NCBI GenBank assembly: GCA_027365375.1
Contig: DAHXNM010000331.1
Span: 1 to 16,158 of the forward strand
Origin: Ferrimicrobium sp.
GTDB taxonomy: Bacteria; Actinomycetota; Acidimicrobiia; Acidimicrobiales; Acidimicrobiaceae
Direction: 5' to 3'
Length of the DNA: 16,158 bases
Part shown: positions 8,540 to 15,196 of the stretch, one piece after another
Numbering within the stretch: position 1 is the stretch's first letter
Layout of the letters: the number at the start of each line of letters is the position of its first letter
Position numbers and translations under genes: made by a program
Notes under the pieces: model-generated
Databases searched by the model: none
What the model saw: only the letters and a program-made list of their open reading frames with translations
What the model was told of the DNA's origin: nothing

Positions 8540-9612
8540 TGCAGGGCATACGTTCACTCGCGGCGTTGGGGCAGAGCGCTTGGCTCGATTCGATATCAAG
8601 AAAATTGCTTGATTCCGGAACGCTAGCGCACTATATCAAGGACGTAGGAATCACCGGGCTCACATCGAACCCCTCGATTCTCGCCCATGCGATTGGTCAC
8701 TCAGATGACTATGATCAAGCGCTCCGACGCTTCGAGGCCGAGGGTGTCCTCGACCCAGAGGAGATGGTATACGAACTGGCCATCGTTGATCTGACCGACG
8801 CCGCCAAGCTCCTGCATGGAGCCTGGGAGGCCAGCGGGGGCCGAGATGGCTTTATCTCGATTGAGGTTCCACCGGAGTACGCGAACTCGATGCCAGAGAC
8901 GATATCTTGGGCGCGTCGTCTCCGTAGTCGTTTTAGTTTGGAGAATGTTCTGGTCAAGGTGCCGGGGACTGCTGCCGGCGCACAGGCGATTCGCGATCTG
9001 ATAGCAGATGGTATCGGGATCAACGTCACACTGCTCTTCGGAGTAGAACACTATGTCGCTGCTGCTACCGCCTTCCTGGATGGGCTTGAGTTACGCCAAC
9101 GTGCGGGGCTGAGCCTCGATGTGCCATCAGTGGCGTCGGTCTTCGTCTCTCGATGGGATTCGGCTGCTAATCCAAAACTTCCCGCCGAGCTCAAACAGCA
9201 GGCAGGACTCGCGGTGATGCAGGGCATCTGGGCGGCTCATCAGCAGATACTCGCTACCGATCGCTGCCAGGCACTCTGCAACGGGGCTGATCGGATGCAG
9301 CGCGTTCTCTGGGCCTCGACGTCGACCAAAGATCCCGACTATCCCGATACCTTTTATGTGTCAGCACTCGCAGCTCCGGGAACTGTGAATACGATGCCAG
9401 AGGCGACACTCCTCGCTTTCGACGACCATGGGGAGATCGAACCTATCTTCGACAATGCACTGGAGCGGTCGCAGGAGACATGCGGACGACTCGACGGCGC
9501 GGGCTTGAATCTCGAGGAACTTGCAGCCGAGCTACAGGTGGAGGGTGCAAAGAGTTTCACCGATGATTGGAATACTCTCCTAGACTTGGTGGCGCAAAAA
9601 CTAAAGCACTAG
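8539..9612 (+). CDS. tal: Transaldolase
   Basis: Transfers a dihydroxyacetone unit between sugar phosphates in the non-oxidative pentose-phosphate pathway. The 357 residues fit the longer actinobacterial and cyanobacterial type. Motifs are GQSAWLDSI, GITGLTSNPSIL (family signature near the N terminus), ENVLVKVPGTAAG with the Schiff-base Lys140, GINVTLLFGVEHY, VASVFVSRWD, and RVLWASTSTKDP followed by TVNTMPEATL. The ATG is fixed by GGAGG at 8528-8532, 6 nt upstream, and by the TAATG overlap with tkt. It is the last gene of the plus-strand run. The common partners zwf, opcA and pgl do not follow here. Confidence 0.96.
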   Translation: MQGIRSLAALGQSAWLDSISRKLLDSGTLAHYIKDVGITGLTSNPSILAHAIGHSDDYDQALRRFEAEGVLDPEEMVYELAIVDLTDAAKLLHGAWEASGGRDGFISIEVPPEYANSMPETISWARRLRSRFSLENVLVKVPGTAAGAQAIRDLIADGIGINVTLLFGVEHYVAAATAFLDGLELRQRAGLSLDVPSVASVFVSRWDSAANPKLPAELKQQAGLAVMQGIWAAHQQILATDRCQALCNGADRMQRVLWASTSTKDPDYPDTFYVSALAAPGTVNTMPEATLLAFDDHGEIEPIFDNALERSQETCGRLDGAGLNLEELAAELQVEGAKSFTDDWNTLLDLVAQKLKH

Positions 9613-9688
9613 GTATGTGTCTGCTGCCAGTCGGCAACAGATTATCACCGAGACGGTCATGGGTTGAGAAGCCCGCGGAGCTATGTGT

Positions 9689-9724
9689 GAACAGAGGCTC
9701 AATCGTTAGCTCGAGTCTCTGTTC
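9689..9724. terminator. Hairpin between convergent genes, likely bidirectional terminator
   Basis: GAACAGAGGCTC (9689-9700) pairs with GAGTCTCTGTTC (9713-9724): 12 pairs with one G-U, around a 12-nt loop. It lies between the ends of tal (plus) and the S51 peptidase (minus). There is no long T run on either side, so termination strength is uncertain. A weaker imperfect stem lies at 9620-9641 and a 5-bp stem at 9727-9740. Confidence 0.6.
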
Positions 9725-9747
9725 TTAGCAGCTCCCTGCTGGCGGTG

Positions 9748-10482
9748 TTAATGCTTTGAGTTAGTCAAAAGCCGTGTCGGTAATATCGTTTCCACGGCTT
9801 TGTCGTCGTTGCGCTCGACTCTATACGCCGTTTTTCCCTTGATCTCTGTGACTGCTTCGATTAATGTCGTGCCTTGATAGACAAGGCCGGTACCGTCTTC
9901 GGTCGCGTAACCGTTGGGAAGAGTGCCATCTGCGATCAGCTCCTGGAATAGTGGACGCCTCCTGGGTTCGGAGTCATAGTGGACTCCGTTGGAGTAGGGG
10001 AGCAGTGCCAGTCCGTTCGTCACCGGGGTGAGATCTGGACTGAAGGAGTCGGTCGTTCCCCCAATATGCCAGCACAGCGAACCGGCTGAGACGCCAGCCA
10101 GTATAATCCCACCCTCCCAGGCCTCTTTGAAGATGGTATCAAGGCCATGAAGTCGCCAGAGTGCGAGGAGGTTGGCGACGCTTCCTCCGCCTACCCAAAT
10201 CACATCATGGTTAAGTACGTAGGCGCCCAATTCATCTGCGTTTGGCATCGGGAAAAGCTTAAGCAGATCCACCGAGATGCCAGCCGCCTGTCCTGCTTCG
10301 ATCATTCGCAGGCCATGAGCGGTCTCATCTCCCATTGCTGTACCCACGTAGAGTAGATGCGGCTTGCTAACCCCGCTGAGCTCCAGGGCGTAGTTTAGGA
10401 GTGGTCCAAAGGCCACCTCTGTACGGCGACCTCTGACGAGCCCGCCGGATGTCGCAAGGATTGTGGGTTCTCTGTTTGCCAT
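9748..10482 (-). CDS. Peptidase E-like protein, S51 family (class I glutamine amidotransferase-like fold)
   Basis: This 244-residue cytoplasmic protein has the S51 layout: an N-terminal ILATSGG strand-loop, VIWVGGGSVANLLALWR, the nucleophile elbow ILAGVSAGSLCWH (Ser132) and GVHYDSEPRRRPLF with the probable catalytic His168. The family includes aspartyl dipeptidase PepE and cyanophycinase; the short length favours the dipeptidase E type. No signal peptide is present. I chose the ATG at 10482 (MANREPT). A TACAAT box ends 6 nt before it, suggesting a leaderless start, although GGAG also falls in that gap. The open frame continues upstream, but those residues do not look like part of the fold and would overlap the divergent GNAT gene. 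The substrate is unknown. Confidence 0.85.
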   Translation of the reverse strand: MANREPTILATSGGLVRGRRTEVAFGPLLNYALELSGVSKPHLLYVGTAMGDETAHGLRMIEAGQAAGISVDLLKLFPMPNADELGAYVLNHDVIWVGGGSVANLLALWRLHGLDTIFKEAWEGGIILAGVSAGSLCWHIGGTTDSFSPDLTPVTNGLALLPYSNGVHYDSEPRRRPLFQELIADGTLPNGYATEDGTGLVYQGTTLIEAVTEIKGKTAYRVERNDDKAVETILPTRLLTNSKH

Positions 10483-10488
10483 AGCTCC

Positions 10489-10494
10489 ATTGTA
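10489..10494 (-). promoter_or_regulatory. -10 box of the S51 peptidase gene
   Basis: TACAAT on the minus strand lies 6 nt from the ATG at 10482, which places the transcription start at or next to the start codon. A clear -35 box is not visible. It lies in the short space between the divergent S51 and GNAT genes. Confidence 0.5.
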
Positions 10495-10507
10495 GGAAGA
10501 CGAACGC

Positions 10508-11041
10508 GTGAACACTGATATTTTCTTTAGACTGAGCGAGGTGACGAGACAGCTAATAGTGCGCGAATTGGACACCAGTTTTGCCGGTCGTGCAGGCGAG
10601 ATCCTGAGACAGGCTTACGAGCAGATCTACCCTAACGGCACCGGCGACGGCTATCTCGATCGGGTGGCTGAGGTAGGGGAGCGACTTGCGAAGGCTACTG
10701 TTCTCGGGTGCTTTCTTGATCCGGAACTCACTGGCTGCACTACACTCGTCCTGGACCAAGACTCGGAGTACTCCGAGAGTCTACTTGAGGATGAGGCAGG
10801 AATCCGAATGCTCGGCGTCGATCCCAAGTTCCAGCGCCTCGGTGTAGCTAAGACGCTCCTTGGAGAGTGTTTTACAAGGGCAGTAGAGCACGGTAAGGAT
10901 GCCATCCTGCTCCACACCGACAAGAAGATGATCGCCGCTCAGTACCTGTATGAGAGTCTGGGCTTCTCACGTGTCCCCGATCGTGACCTCAGCTTTCCAG
11001 AGGTTGAACTCCTCTGCTACCGACGTGCACTAAACGACTGA
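10508..11041 (+). CDS. GNAT-family N-acetyltransferase
   Basis: This protein of up to 177 residues has the GNAT acetyl-CoA-binding motif: IRMLGVDPKFQRLGVAKTLL, with Q-R-L-G-V-A as the pyrophosphate loop, followed by AAQYLYESLGF (motif B). Such enzymes acetylate amines on small molecules or proteins; the substrate cannot be told. The start is unsure. The GTG at 10508 has AGGA about 10 nt upstream. The GTG at 10541 (MTRQLIVRELDTS) looks like a more typical GNAT beginning and has TAGACT at 10528-10533, 7 nt upstream, as in a leaderless gene. The gene is divergent from the S51 peptidase, so the two may share a regulatory region. Confidence 0.87.
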   Translation: MNTDIFFRLSEVTRQLIVRELDTSFAGRAGEILRQAYEQIYPNGTGDGYLDRVAEVGERLAKATVLGCFLDPELTGCTTLVLDQDSEYSESLLEDEAGIRMLGVDPKFQRLGVAKTLLGECFTRAVEHGKDAILLHTDKKMIAAQYLYESLGFSRVPDRDLSFPEVELLCYRRALND

Positions 11042-11079
11042 CGTTTTTGGGTTCCTGGGGCGAGATCAGCTACTGGCCT

Positions 11080-11121
11080 CCGGCTCTGTCACCCCGGCTC
11101 TGTCACCCCGGCTCTGTCGCC
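11080..11121. repeat. 14-bp tandem repeat, three copies
   Basis: CCGGCTCTGTCACC occurs at 11080-11093 and 11094-11107, and with one A-to-G change at 11108-11121. It is non-coding, between the GNAT stop and the putative hutH promoter. The copies are adjacent without spacers. A regulatory role is possible but not shown. Confidence 0.85.
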
Positions 11122-11153
11122 TCGATTCGGAGATGGCTACCGGACTCGAGTGG

Positions 11154-11181
11154 TTGACAAGTTGGCGGTTACGCTTCTGAT
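11154..11181 (+). promoter_or_regulatory. Putative hutH promoter
   Basis: A consensus TTGACA at 11154-11159 is followed after 16 nt by TCTGAT at 11176-11181, a weaker -10 candidate. An 8-bp palindrome, ACTCGAGT, lies just upstream (11144-11151), and a perfect 10-bp palindrome, GGTCTAGACC, lies downstream (11201-11210). Both are possible operator sites. Confidence 0.4.
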
Positions 11182-11237
11182 CGCGCTAGCTTGATTAGGA
11201 GGTCTAGACCACATTCGTATATGAGCGAGGGAGAGTA

Positions 11238-12761
11238 ATGCAAATCCAGCCAGGAGCGTTGACACTGCAACAGCTACGCCAAGTTAGGCAGGGAGTCGAC
11301 TCGGTCGAACTGCCGTTGGCATCTTGGGAGGTCATCCGGAGTGCCGCTGACACCGTAAGCAGAATCGCACAGGATCCGGCACCTGCATATGGAATCAATA
11401 CGGGTTTCGGGAGGTTGGCGAACACTCAGATTGCGCCCTCAGAGCTTGAGCTCTTGCAGCGCAACCTGGTCCTGTCGCATGCAGTTGGTGTCGGCGAGCC
11501 ACTTCCTGACACGGTGGTCCGCATGGTTTTGCTGCTAAAGATCGCTAGCCTTGCGCAAGGTTTTTCAGGCGTAACTGTAGAGCTGATGGAGCTTCTGATC
11601 GCCTTTTTGGCAAACGATGTCCTCCCGGTGATTCCGTCGCAAGGTTCGGTTGGTGCCTCTGGAGACCTGGCTCCTCTCGCACACCTGGCGGCGACACTGA
11701 TTGGGGTTGGGGAAGTTCGTATGCAAGGGACGACGGTGCCAGCCCTCGATGGGCTGAGGAAGTTGCATCGGGAGCCGGTGATCCTTAAGCCCAAAGAGGG
11801 GTTGGCACTTCTCAATGGAACTCAGGTCTCTACTGCACTCGCCATCGAGGGGTTGCTCGCGATCGATCAGGTCGCTCGATCTGCGATTGTCACGGGTGCA
11901 CTCTCTGTCGATGCTGCAGCCGGTTCTGTGGTGCCGTTTGATCCTCGTATTCAATCAGTGCGAGGGCACCCTGGGCAGCAGGTGGTCGCACGGGCGTATA
12001 GGAGCCTCCTCGAGGGTTCAGGGATTACTCAGTGGCATCAGGATTGCGAGAAAGTACAGGATCCATACAGCCTGAGATGCCAACCGCAGGTGATGGGTAG
12101 CGTATTCGAGGTCCTTGGCTGGTGCGGAGATAGGTTGTTGGTGGAAGCCAATGGAGTTTCAGACAACCCGATCGTGTTTTCTGAGACCAACGAGGTGCTT
12201 TCGGGCGGTAATTTTCATGCTGAGCCAGTAGCTATGGCGTCTGACTTTCTCGCGATAGCGGCGAGCGAAATAGGAGCTCTCGCGGAACGCAGAATTGCAC
12301 TACTTATAGATGCAACCTTAAGCGGTCTACCTCCTTTTCTAGTTCGAAACGGTGGTGTCAACTCGGGTTTTATGATCGCACATGTGACTGCGGCTTCTCT
12401 CGCATCTGAGAATAAGAGTATTGCCCACCCAGCCTCAATCGACTCCATACCGACCTCGGCAAACCAGGAAGATCATGTCTCGATGGCTACGTTTGCAGCT
12501 CGTCGCCTAACAGTAATTGGACGCAATGTGGCTACTATCATCGCCATCGAGCTTCTTGCGGCGGTGCAGGGGATAGAGCTGCGGGCACCGGTCTCAACCA
12601 GCTCGACCCTGGGTGAGGTCGTCAGTACCCTGCGCGAAGTGGTCCCACACTACGATGTAGATCACTACATGGCACCGGACATCCAGGCAGCTTTATCGCT
12701 GGTGGAAGAGGGAATCATCGGCAGATTTTGTCCCTTCGAGTTCTTGGTCGAGGCAGACTGA
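11238..12761 (+). CDS. hutH: Histidine ammonia-lyase
   Basis: Deaminates L-histidine to trans-urocanate, the first step of histidine breakdown, using the self-formed MIO cofactor. The 507 residues match the family. Motifs are YGINTGFGRLANT, LVLSHAVGVGEPL, the MIO tripeptide Ala140-Ser141-Gly142 within GSVGASGDLAPLAHLA, KEGLALLNGTQ, QDPYSLRCQPQVMG, SGGNFHAEPVAMASD and TSANQEDHVSM. The Ser-His pair in LSHA and the Glu in NQEDHVSM are the histidine-specific version, as opposed to phenylalanine or tyrosine ammonia-lyases. The ATG follows GGGAG at 11229-11233. A five-codon frame (ATG at 11221, TAA overlapping the hutH ATG) precedes it. No hutU, hutI, hutG or regulator lies nearby, and a strong hairpin follows. 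Confidence 0.95.
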   Translation: MQIQPGALTLQQLRQVRQGVDSVELPLASWEVIRSAADTVSRIAQDPAPAYGINTGFGRLANTQIAPSELELLQRNLVLSHAVGVGEPLPDTVVRMVLLLKIASLAQGFSGVTVELMELLIAFLANDVLPVIPSQGSVGASGDLAPLAHLAATLIGVGEVRMQGTTVPALDGLRKLHREPVILKPKEGLALLNGTQVSTALAIEGLLAIDQVARSAIVTGALSVDAAAGSVVPFDPRIQSVRGHPGQQVVARAYRSLLEGSGITQWHQDCEKVQDPYSLRCQPQVMGSVFEVLGWCGDRLLVEANGVSDNPIVFSETNEVLSGGNFHAEPVAMASDFLAIAASEIGALAERRIALLIDATLSGLPPFLVRNGGVNSGFMIAHVTAASLASENKSIAHPASIDSIPTSANQEDHVSMATFAARRLTVIGRNVATIIAIELLAAVQGIELRAPVSTSSTLGEVVSTLREVVPHYDVDHYMAPDIQAALSLVEEGIIGRFCPFEFLVEAD

Positions 12762-12775
12762 GCATGTGATTTCGC

Positions 12776-12800
12776 GACATCGGCCAGGACGGCCGATGTC
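12776..12800 (+). terminator. Hairpin after hutH, likely terminator
   Basis: GACATCGGCC (12776-12785) and GGCCGATGTC (12791-12800) form a perfect GC-rich 10-bp stem around the 5-nt loop AGGAC, 14 nt after the hutH stop. There is no U tract; the following bases are TGCTTGG. This resembles the U-poor hairpins common in Actinobacteria. Confidence 0.7.
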
Positions 12801-13113
12801 TGCTTGGCTCGACAATGCTTTCGCCAGCAAATTTCGTTCGATAGCGATTTCGTGCTGATTGTTAGCTATCGGAATGCGATCACAATTAGTGGTCATGTGA
12901 TTACTATTGGTGCATATTTGTCGAGGATAATTGATGCTCGCCACTTATTCATAACTATGAGTTAAAGGGTGGCTGGCATCTTGCGGCAGGTCAGCTGTAA
13001 ATATGCCCAAACCCCTCGGAGATTCGTTGCATCGAGTTAGAATTAACAGGTTAGAGCGCAAAGTCAGCGTTGGGTTGACTGAGTGCCGTCGGACCTTGCC
13101 AAGGAGGGTGTCA
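12801..13113. other. Intergenic region with leader of the DUF4268 gene
   Basis: I see no gene here. The stretch is more AT-rich than its flanks. It holds an inverted repeat, CGATAGC at 12839-12845 with GCTATCG at 12865-12871. A TAGAAT box at 13038-13043 could be the -10 of the next gene, giving a leader of about 65 nt. The frame of the next gene stays open back to an ATG at 13003, but those 37 codons have no ribosome binding site. Confidence 0.5.
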
Positions 13114-14052
13114 GTGACTCAGCAGGTCATAGGAAGGCCATTACGAGTTTCGGCTCGGGAGGTTTGGCGCGGTGGTTCGCAGGAGTTAATCGATTGGTTT
13201 GCGAATCATCCATCAGCATTGAACGATCTGCTCGACCTCCCATTCGTGAGCGTTCAGCGAGGACGTGTCAACAGTTCGTACGCGGTCGATCTTATCGCTG
13301 AGGATGCAGAGGGGCGACTAGCAGTTGTTGAAGTCGGCCTTGGCCGAAGCGGCAATGCTGGACTTGGACGTTTGATAACATATGCCAGCGTCCTGCAGGC
13401 TGGGACCGCGGTCTGGATCGTTGAAGATGTTACCGCGGAGCACGTTGAAGCCGTTGGATGGTTAAATCGAAGTGGGATCGCGAATCTGTATCTGGTCCAG
13501 GTGCAGTGTTTTAAAGGGTCGGATGGTACTGCAACACATCTTCTAACTCGCATCCTTGGTCCCTCGAAGTTGGTTCGATCGGCGGAGTCGGAACGTCGTA
13601 GCCTAATGGACCACAGTGAGTTACGACTGGCGTTTTTTGACCATCTCGGCTCTCAAAGTTACGCCCCGGTCATGGTGCCAGGCACGAAGGGCGCCACCTC
13701 AGTGATCCATCGGCTAACTCGACTGCCTGGAGTAACTTATAACTTTCTCGCAGAACCGAATGAGTGTGGAGCTGAGATCCGGATTGCAGGTACACGAGAC
13801 CGTCGTGGCGAAGCGAACCGGATCTTCCAAACGCTACTGGAACGCCGAAGTGAGCTTGAGACAGGCCTGGCACCGGACGTGCTGTTATGGGAGTCTTTTG
13901 GATCTGGTCACTTTCGAATAGCAGTGATGATGCCGGGCGGATACGCATCAGCTGATGGTGATTGGGATGAGATCCAGCTCCAGTTAGTGGAACTTATGCG
14001 AAGGATGCGAGTGAACTTCAAGAAGCATCTCCACAGTCTCGCGAACCAGTGA
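13114..14052 (+). CDS. DUF4268-type protein with degenerate PD-(D/E)XK-like nuclease domain
   Basis: This 312-residue cytoplasmic protein has two parts. The N-terminal part (about 40-125) has AVDLIAEDAEGRLAVVEVGL, then GLGRLITYASVLQAGTAVWI and HVEAVGWLN. It resembles the nuclease-like half of DUF4268 proteins, usually DLLAEDENGRxVVIENQL, TDHxHLGQLLTY, AKTVVWI and ALDWLN. The C-terminal part (about 160-312), with LRLAFFDHL and late LMRRMRVNFKKHL, fits DUF4268. The Gln of the usual E-N-Q is Gly75 here, and the TDHxH segment is SGNAG, so nuclease activity may be reduced or lost; Asp59 and Glu73 remain. I chose the GTG at 13114 because AAGGAGGG at 13101-13108 lies 5 nt before it. The gene stands alone between hairpins. 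Function is unknown; the assignment comes from remembered family patterns. Confidence 0.72.
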   Translation: MTQQVIGRPLRVSAREVWRGGSQELIDWFANHPSALNDLLDLPFVSVQRGRVNSSYAVDLIAEDAEGRLAVVEVGLGRSGNAGLGRLITYASVLQAGTAVWIVEDVTAEHVEAVGWLNRSGIANLYLVQVQCFKGSDGTATHLLTRILGPSKLVRSAESERRSLMDHSELRLAFFDHLGSQSYAPVMVPGTKGATSVIHRLTRLPGVTYNFLAEPNECGAEIRIAGTRDRRGEANRIFQTLLERRSELETGLAPDVLLWESFGSGHFRIAVMMPGGYASADGDWDEIQLQLVELMRRMRVNFKKHLHSLANQ

Positions 14053-14090
14053 GGCCGATAGTTAAGCTGCCTCGATAAATCCCGCATTCT

Positions 14091-14168
14091 TGCGGCCTAT
14101 CACGCCGCACTCGCGTGGCAAGCCGTGTCTTTGCAAAGGTCGCAGGGTTAAAACGTGCCATTACCCTG
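14091..14168. terminator. Weak stem-loops between convergent genes
   Basis: TGCGGC (14091-14096) pairs with GCCGCA (14104-14109), and CAGGGT (14143-14148) pairs with ACCCTG (14163-14168). They lie between the DUF4268 gene (plus) and the YVTN gene (minus), and either could act as a terminator. Stems are only 6 bp and lack a clear T run, so support is weak. Confidence 0.3.
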
Positions 14169-14213
14169 AGGGCCCGGTGGGATTCGAAGCCGGACGACGC
14201 CTGTAGCCATTTG

Positions 14214-15110
14214 TTATGTACTTTTCATAGTGTGACGGCGTCTAGACAGTATTAGGAACGCCCCTCCTCCACCGCCAACGACGACTAACCCAGCAGCAGC
14301 GAACCAGATGCTAACCACGGGCATATCATTGAGGCTCGCATCGGTACGAGAAATCACGGTCACAGACTTGCCATTAGTCGCGTACACCGTGTCAGTCGCT
14401 GGATCAACCGCGATGCCAGTCGTGAGGGAGTCGACATGGATCGTGCCCATCACCTTCTCGGTGCCTCCGTCGATCACAGACACAGACTTGCCGTTAGCCA
14501 CGCACACCATGTCAGTCACTGGATCAACCACGAATTCGAACCCATTTGTGTTCTCATGGATACTGCCCATCACCTTCTCGGTGCCTCCGTCGATCACAGA
14601 GATGGTGTTTACGTTCGCCAAGCCAAAGTAAGCCGTGTACGCATTGTATTTAGCCACGTACACCATGTCAGTCACTGGATCAACCGCGATGCCAGTCGTG
14701 ATGGAATCGACATGGATCGTGCCCATCACCTTCTCGGTGCCTCCGTCGATCACAGACACAGACTTGCCGTTAGCCACGTACACCATGTCAGTCACTGGAT
14801 CAACCGCTATGCCAGTCGTGAGGGAGTCGACATGGATCGTGCCCATCACCTTCTCGGTGCCTCCGTCGATCACAGACACAGACTTGCCGTTAGCCACGTA
14901 CACCATGTTGGTTGTTCGATCAACCGCAACACTCGAGAGAGGAGAGCCAAAAGGAGAATGGGATCCGGTTTTAATAATCCGTATACCAGGAGTAGCAGCC
15001 CATGAAACGCGGGGTGATACGATGGTAACAACTAGACCAGTTACCAAGAGAATCCCTGTCACGAGTAGGAACCTGCCTGGTTTGATAAATCGGATCGAGA
15101 ACTTACTCAT
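14214..15110 (-). CDS. YVTN beta-propeller repeat protein, exported and membrane-anchored
   Basis: This 298-residue protein has a signal peptide (basic MSKFSIRFIKPGR, a hydrophobic core, then VSWA before ATPG). Five YVTN-type repeats of 40 residues follow, each built on TTGIAVDPVTDMVYVAN, KSVSVIDGGTEKVMG and TIHVDS. A C-terminal transmembrane helix (about 265-290) is followed by RRRH. It is therefore probably outside the cell, held by the C-terminal helix. YVTN propellers serve in surface binding and adhesion; the partner is unknown. Five blades are fewer than the common seven. The third repeat has a 12-residue insert (YNAYTAYFGLANVN region). I chose the ATG at 15110 because it begins the signal peptide and has GAAGAGAG upstream; an ATG at 15134 would add eight acidic residues. 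It probably follows the small exported gene in one transcript. Confidence 0.85.
   Translation of the reverse strand: MSKFSIRFIKPGRFLLVTGILLVTGLVVTIVSPRVSWAATPGIRIIKTGSHSPFGSPLSSVAVDRTTNMVYVANGKSVSVIDGGTEKVMGTIHVDSLTTGIAVDPVTDMVYVANGKSVSVIDGGTEKVMGTIHVDSITTGIAVDPVTDMVYVAKYNAYTAYFGLANVNTISVIDGGTEKVMGSIHENTNGFEFVVDPVTDMVCVANGKSVSVIDGGTEKVMGTIHVDSLTTGIAVDPATDTVYATNGKSVTVISRTDASLNDMPVVSIWFAAAGLVVVGGGGGAFLILSRRRHTMKST
14344..14930. repeat. 120-bp coding repeats of the YVTN gene
   Basis: Units aligned on CATGGATCGTGCCCATCACC start at 14435, 14711 and 14831, and a diverged one starts at 14555. Spacing is 120, 156 and 120 bp; the 156 equals one unit plus a 36-bp insert. Three units share about 68 identical bases from that point. 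A further partial unit lies at 14344-14434. Such near identity at synonymous sites indicates recent duplication or gene conversion. Confidence 0.9.
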
Positions 15111-15196
15111 ATCACTCTCTTCATCAAAACTCATTTTTGGCCGACGCCATGATCAAGCACTGAGAACTCAGGCCAACAACGACAGCGAGGCTTGTC

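Noticed and set aside
10483..10575. Longer N terminus for the S51 peptidase
   Set aside because: The additional residues are serine-rich and unlike the family's beginning, and they would cover the promoter box and the divergent GNAT start.
11238..12761. Phenylalanine or tyrosine ammonia-lyase instead of HutH
   Set aside because: The Ser-His pair in LSHAVGVG and the Glu in SANQEDHVSM are the histidine-specific residues of the family.
12693..12944. 83-codon open frame on minus across the hutH end
   Set aside because: It runs through the hutH coding end and the terminator hairpin, with no recognisable domain and no ribosome binding site that I can see.
13003..13113. Earlier ATG start for the DUF4268 gene
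   Set aside because: There is no ribosome binding site at 13003 and the added residues are basic and unlike the family. A strong AAGGAGGG sits 5 nt before the GTG at 13114.
14150..14260. A complete minus-strand tRNA around the T-arm-like sequence
   Set aside because: The upstream 50 nt are the end of the YVTN gene and do not fold into D and anticodon arms, and the T stem is unpaired.
14435..14930. Regular repeats that could suggest a CRISPR array
   Set aside because: The period is 120 bp with long conserved parts and no unique spacers, and the repeats lie in frame inside a YVTN protein gene.
14436..15005. Long open frame on plus opposite the YVTN gene (189 codons)
   Set aside because: It is the antisense shadow of the repeats: histidine-rich repeated peptide, no ribosome binding site, and the minus frame has signal peptide, YVTN motifs and membrane anchor.
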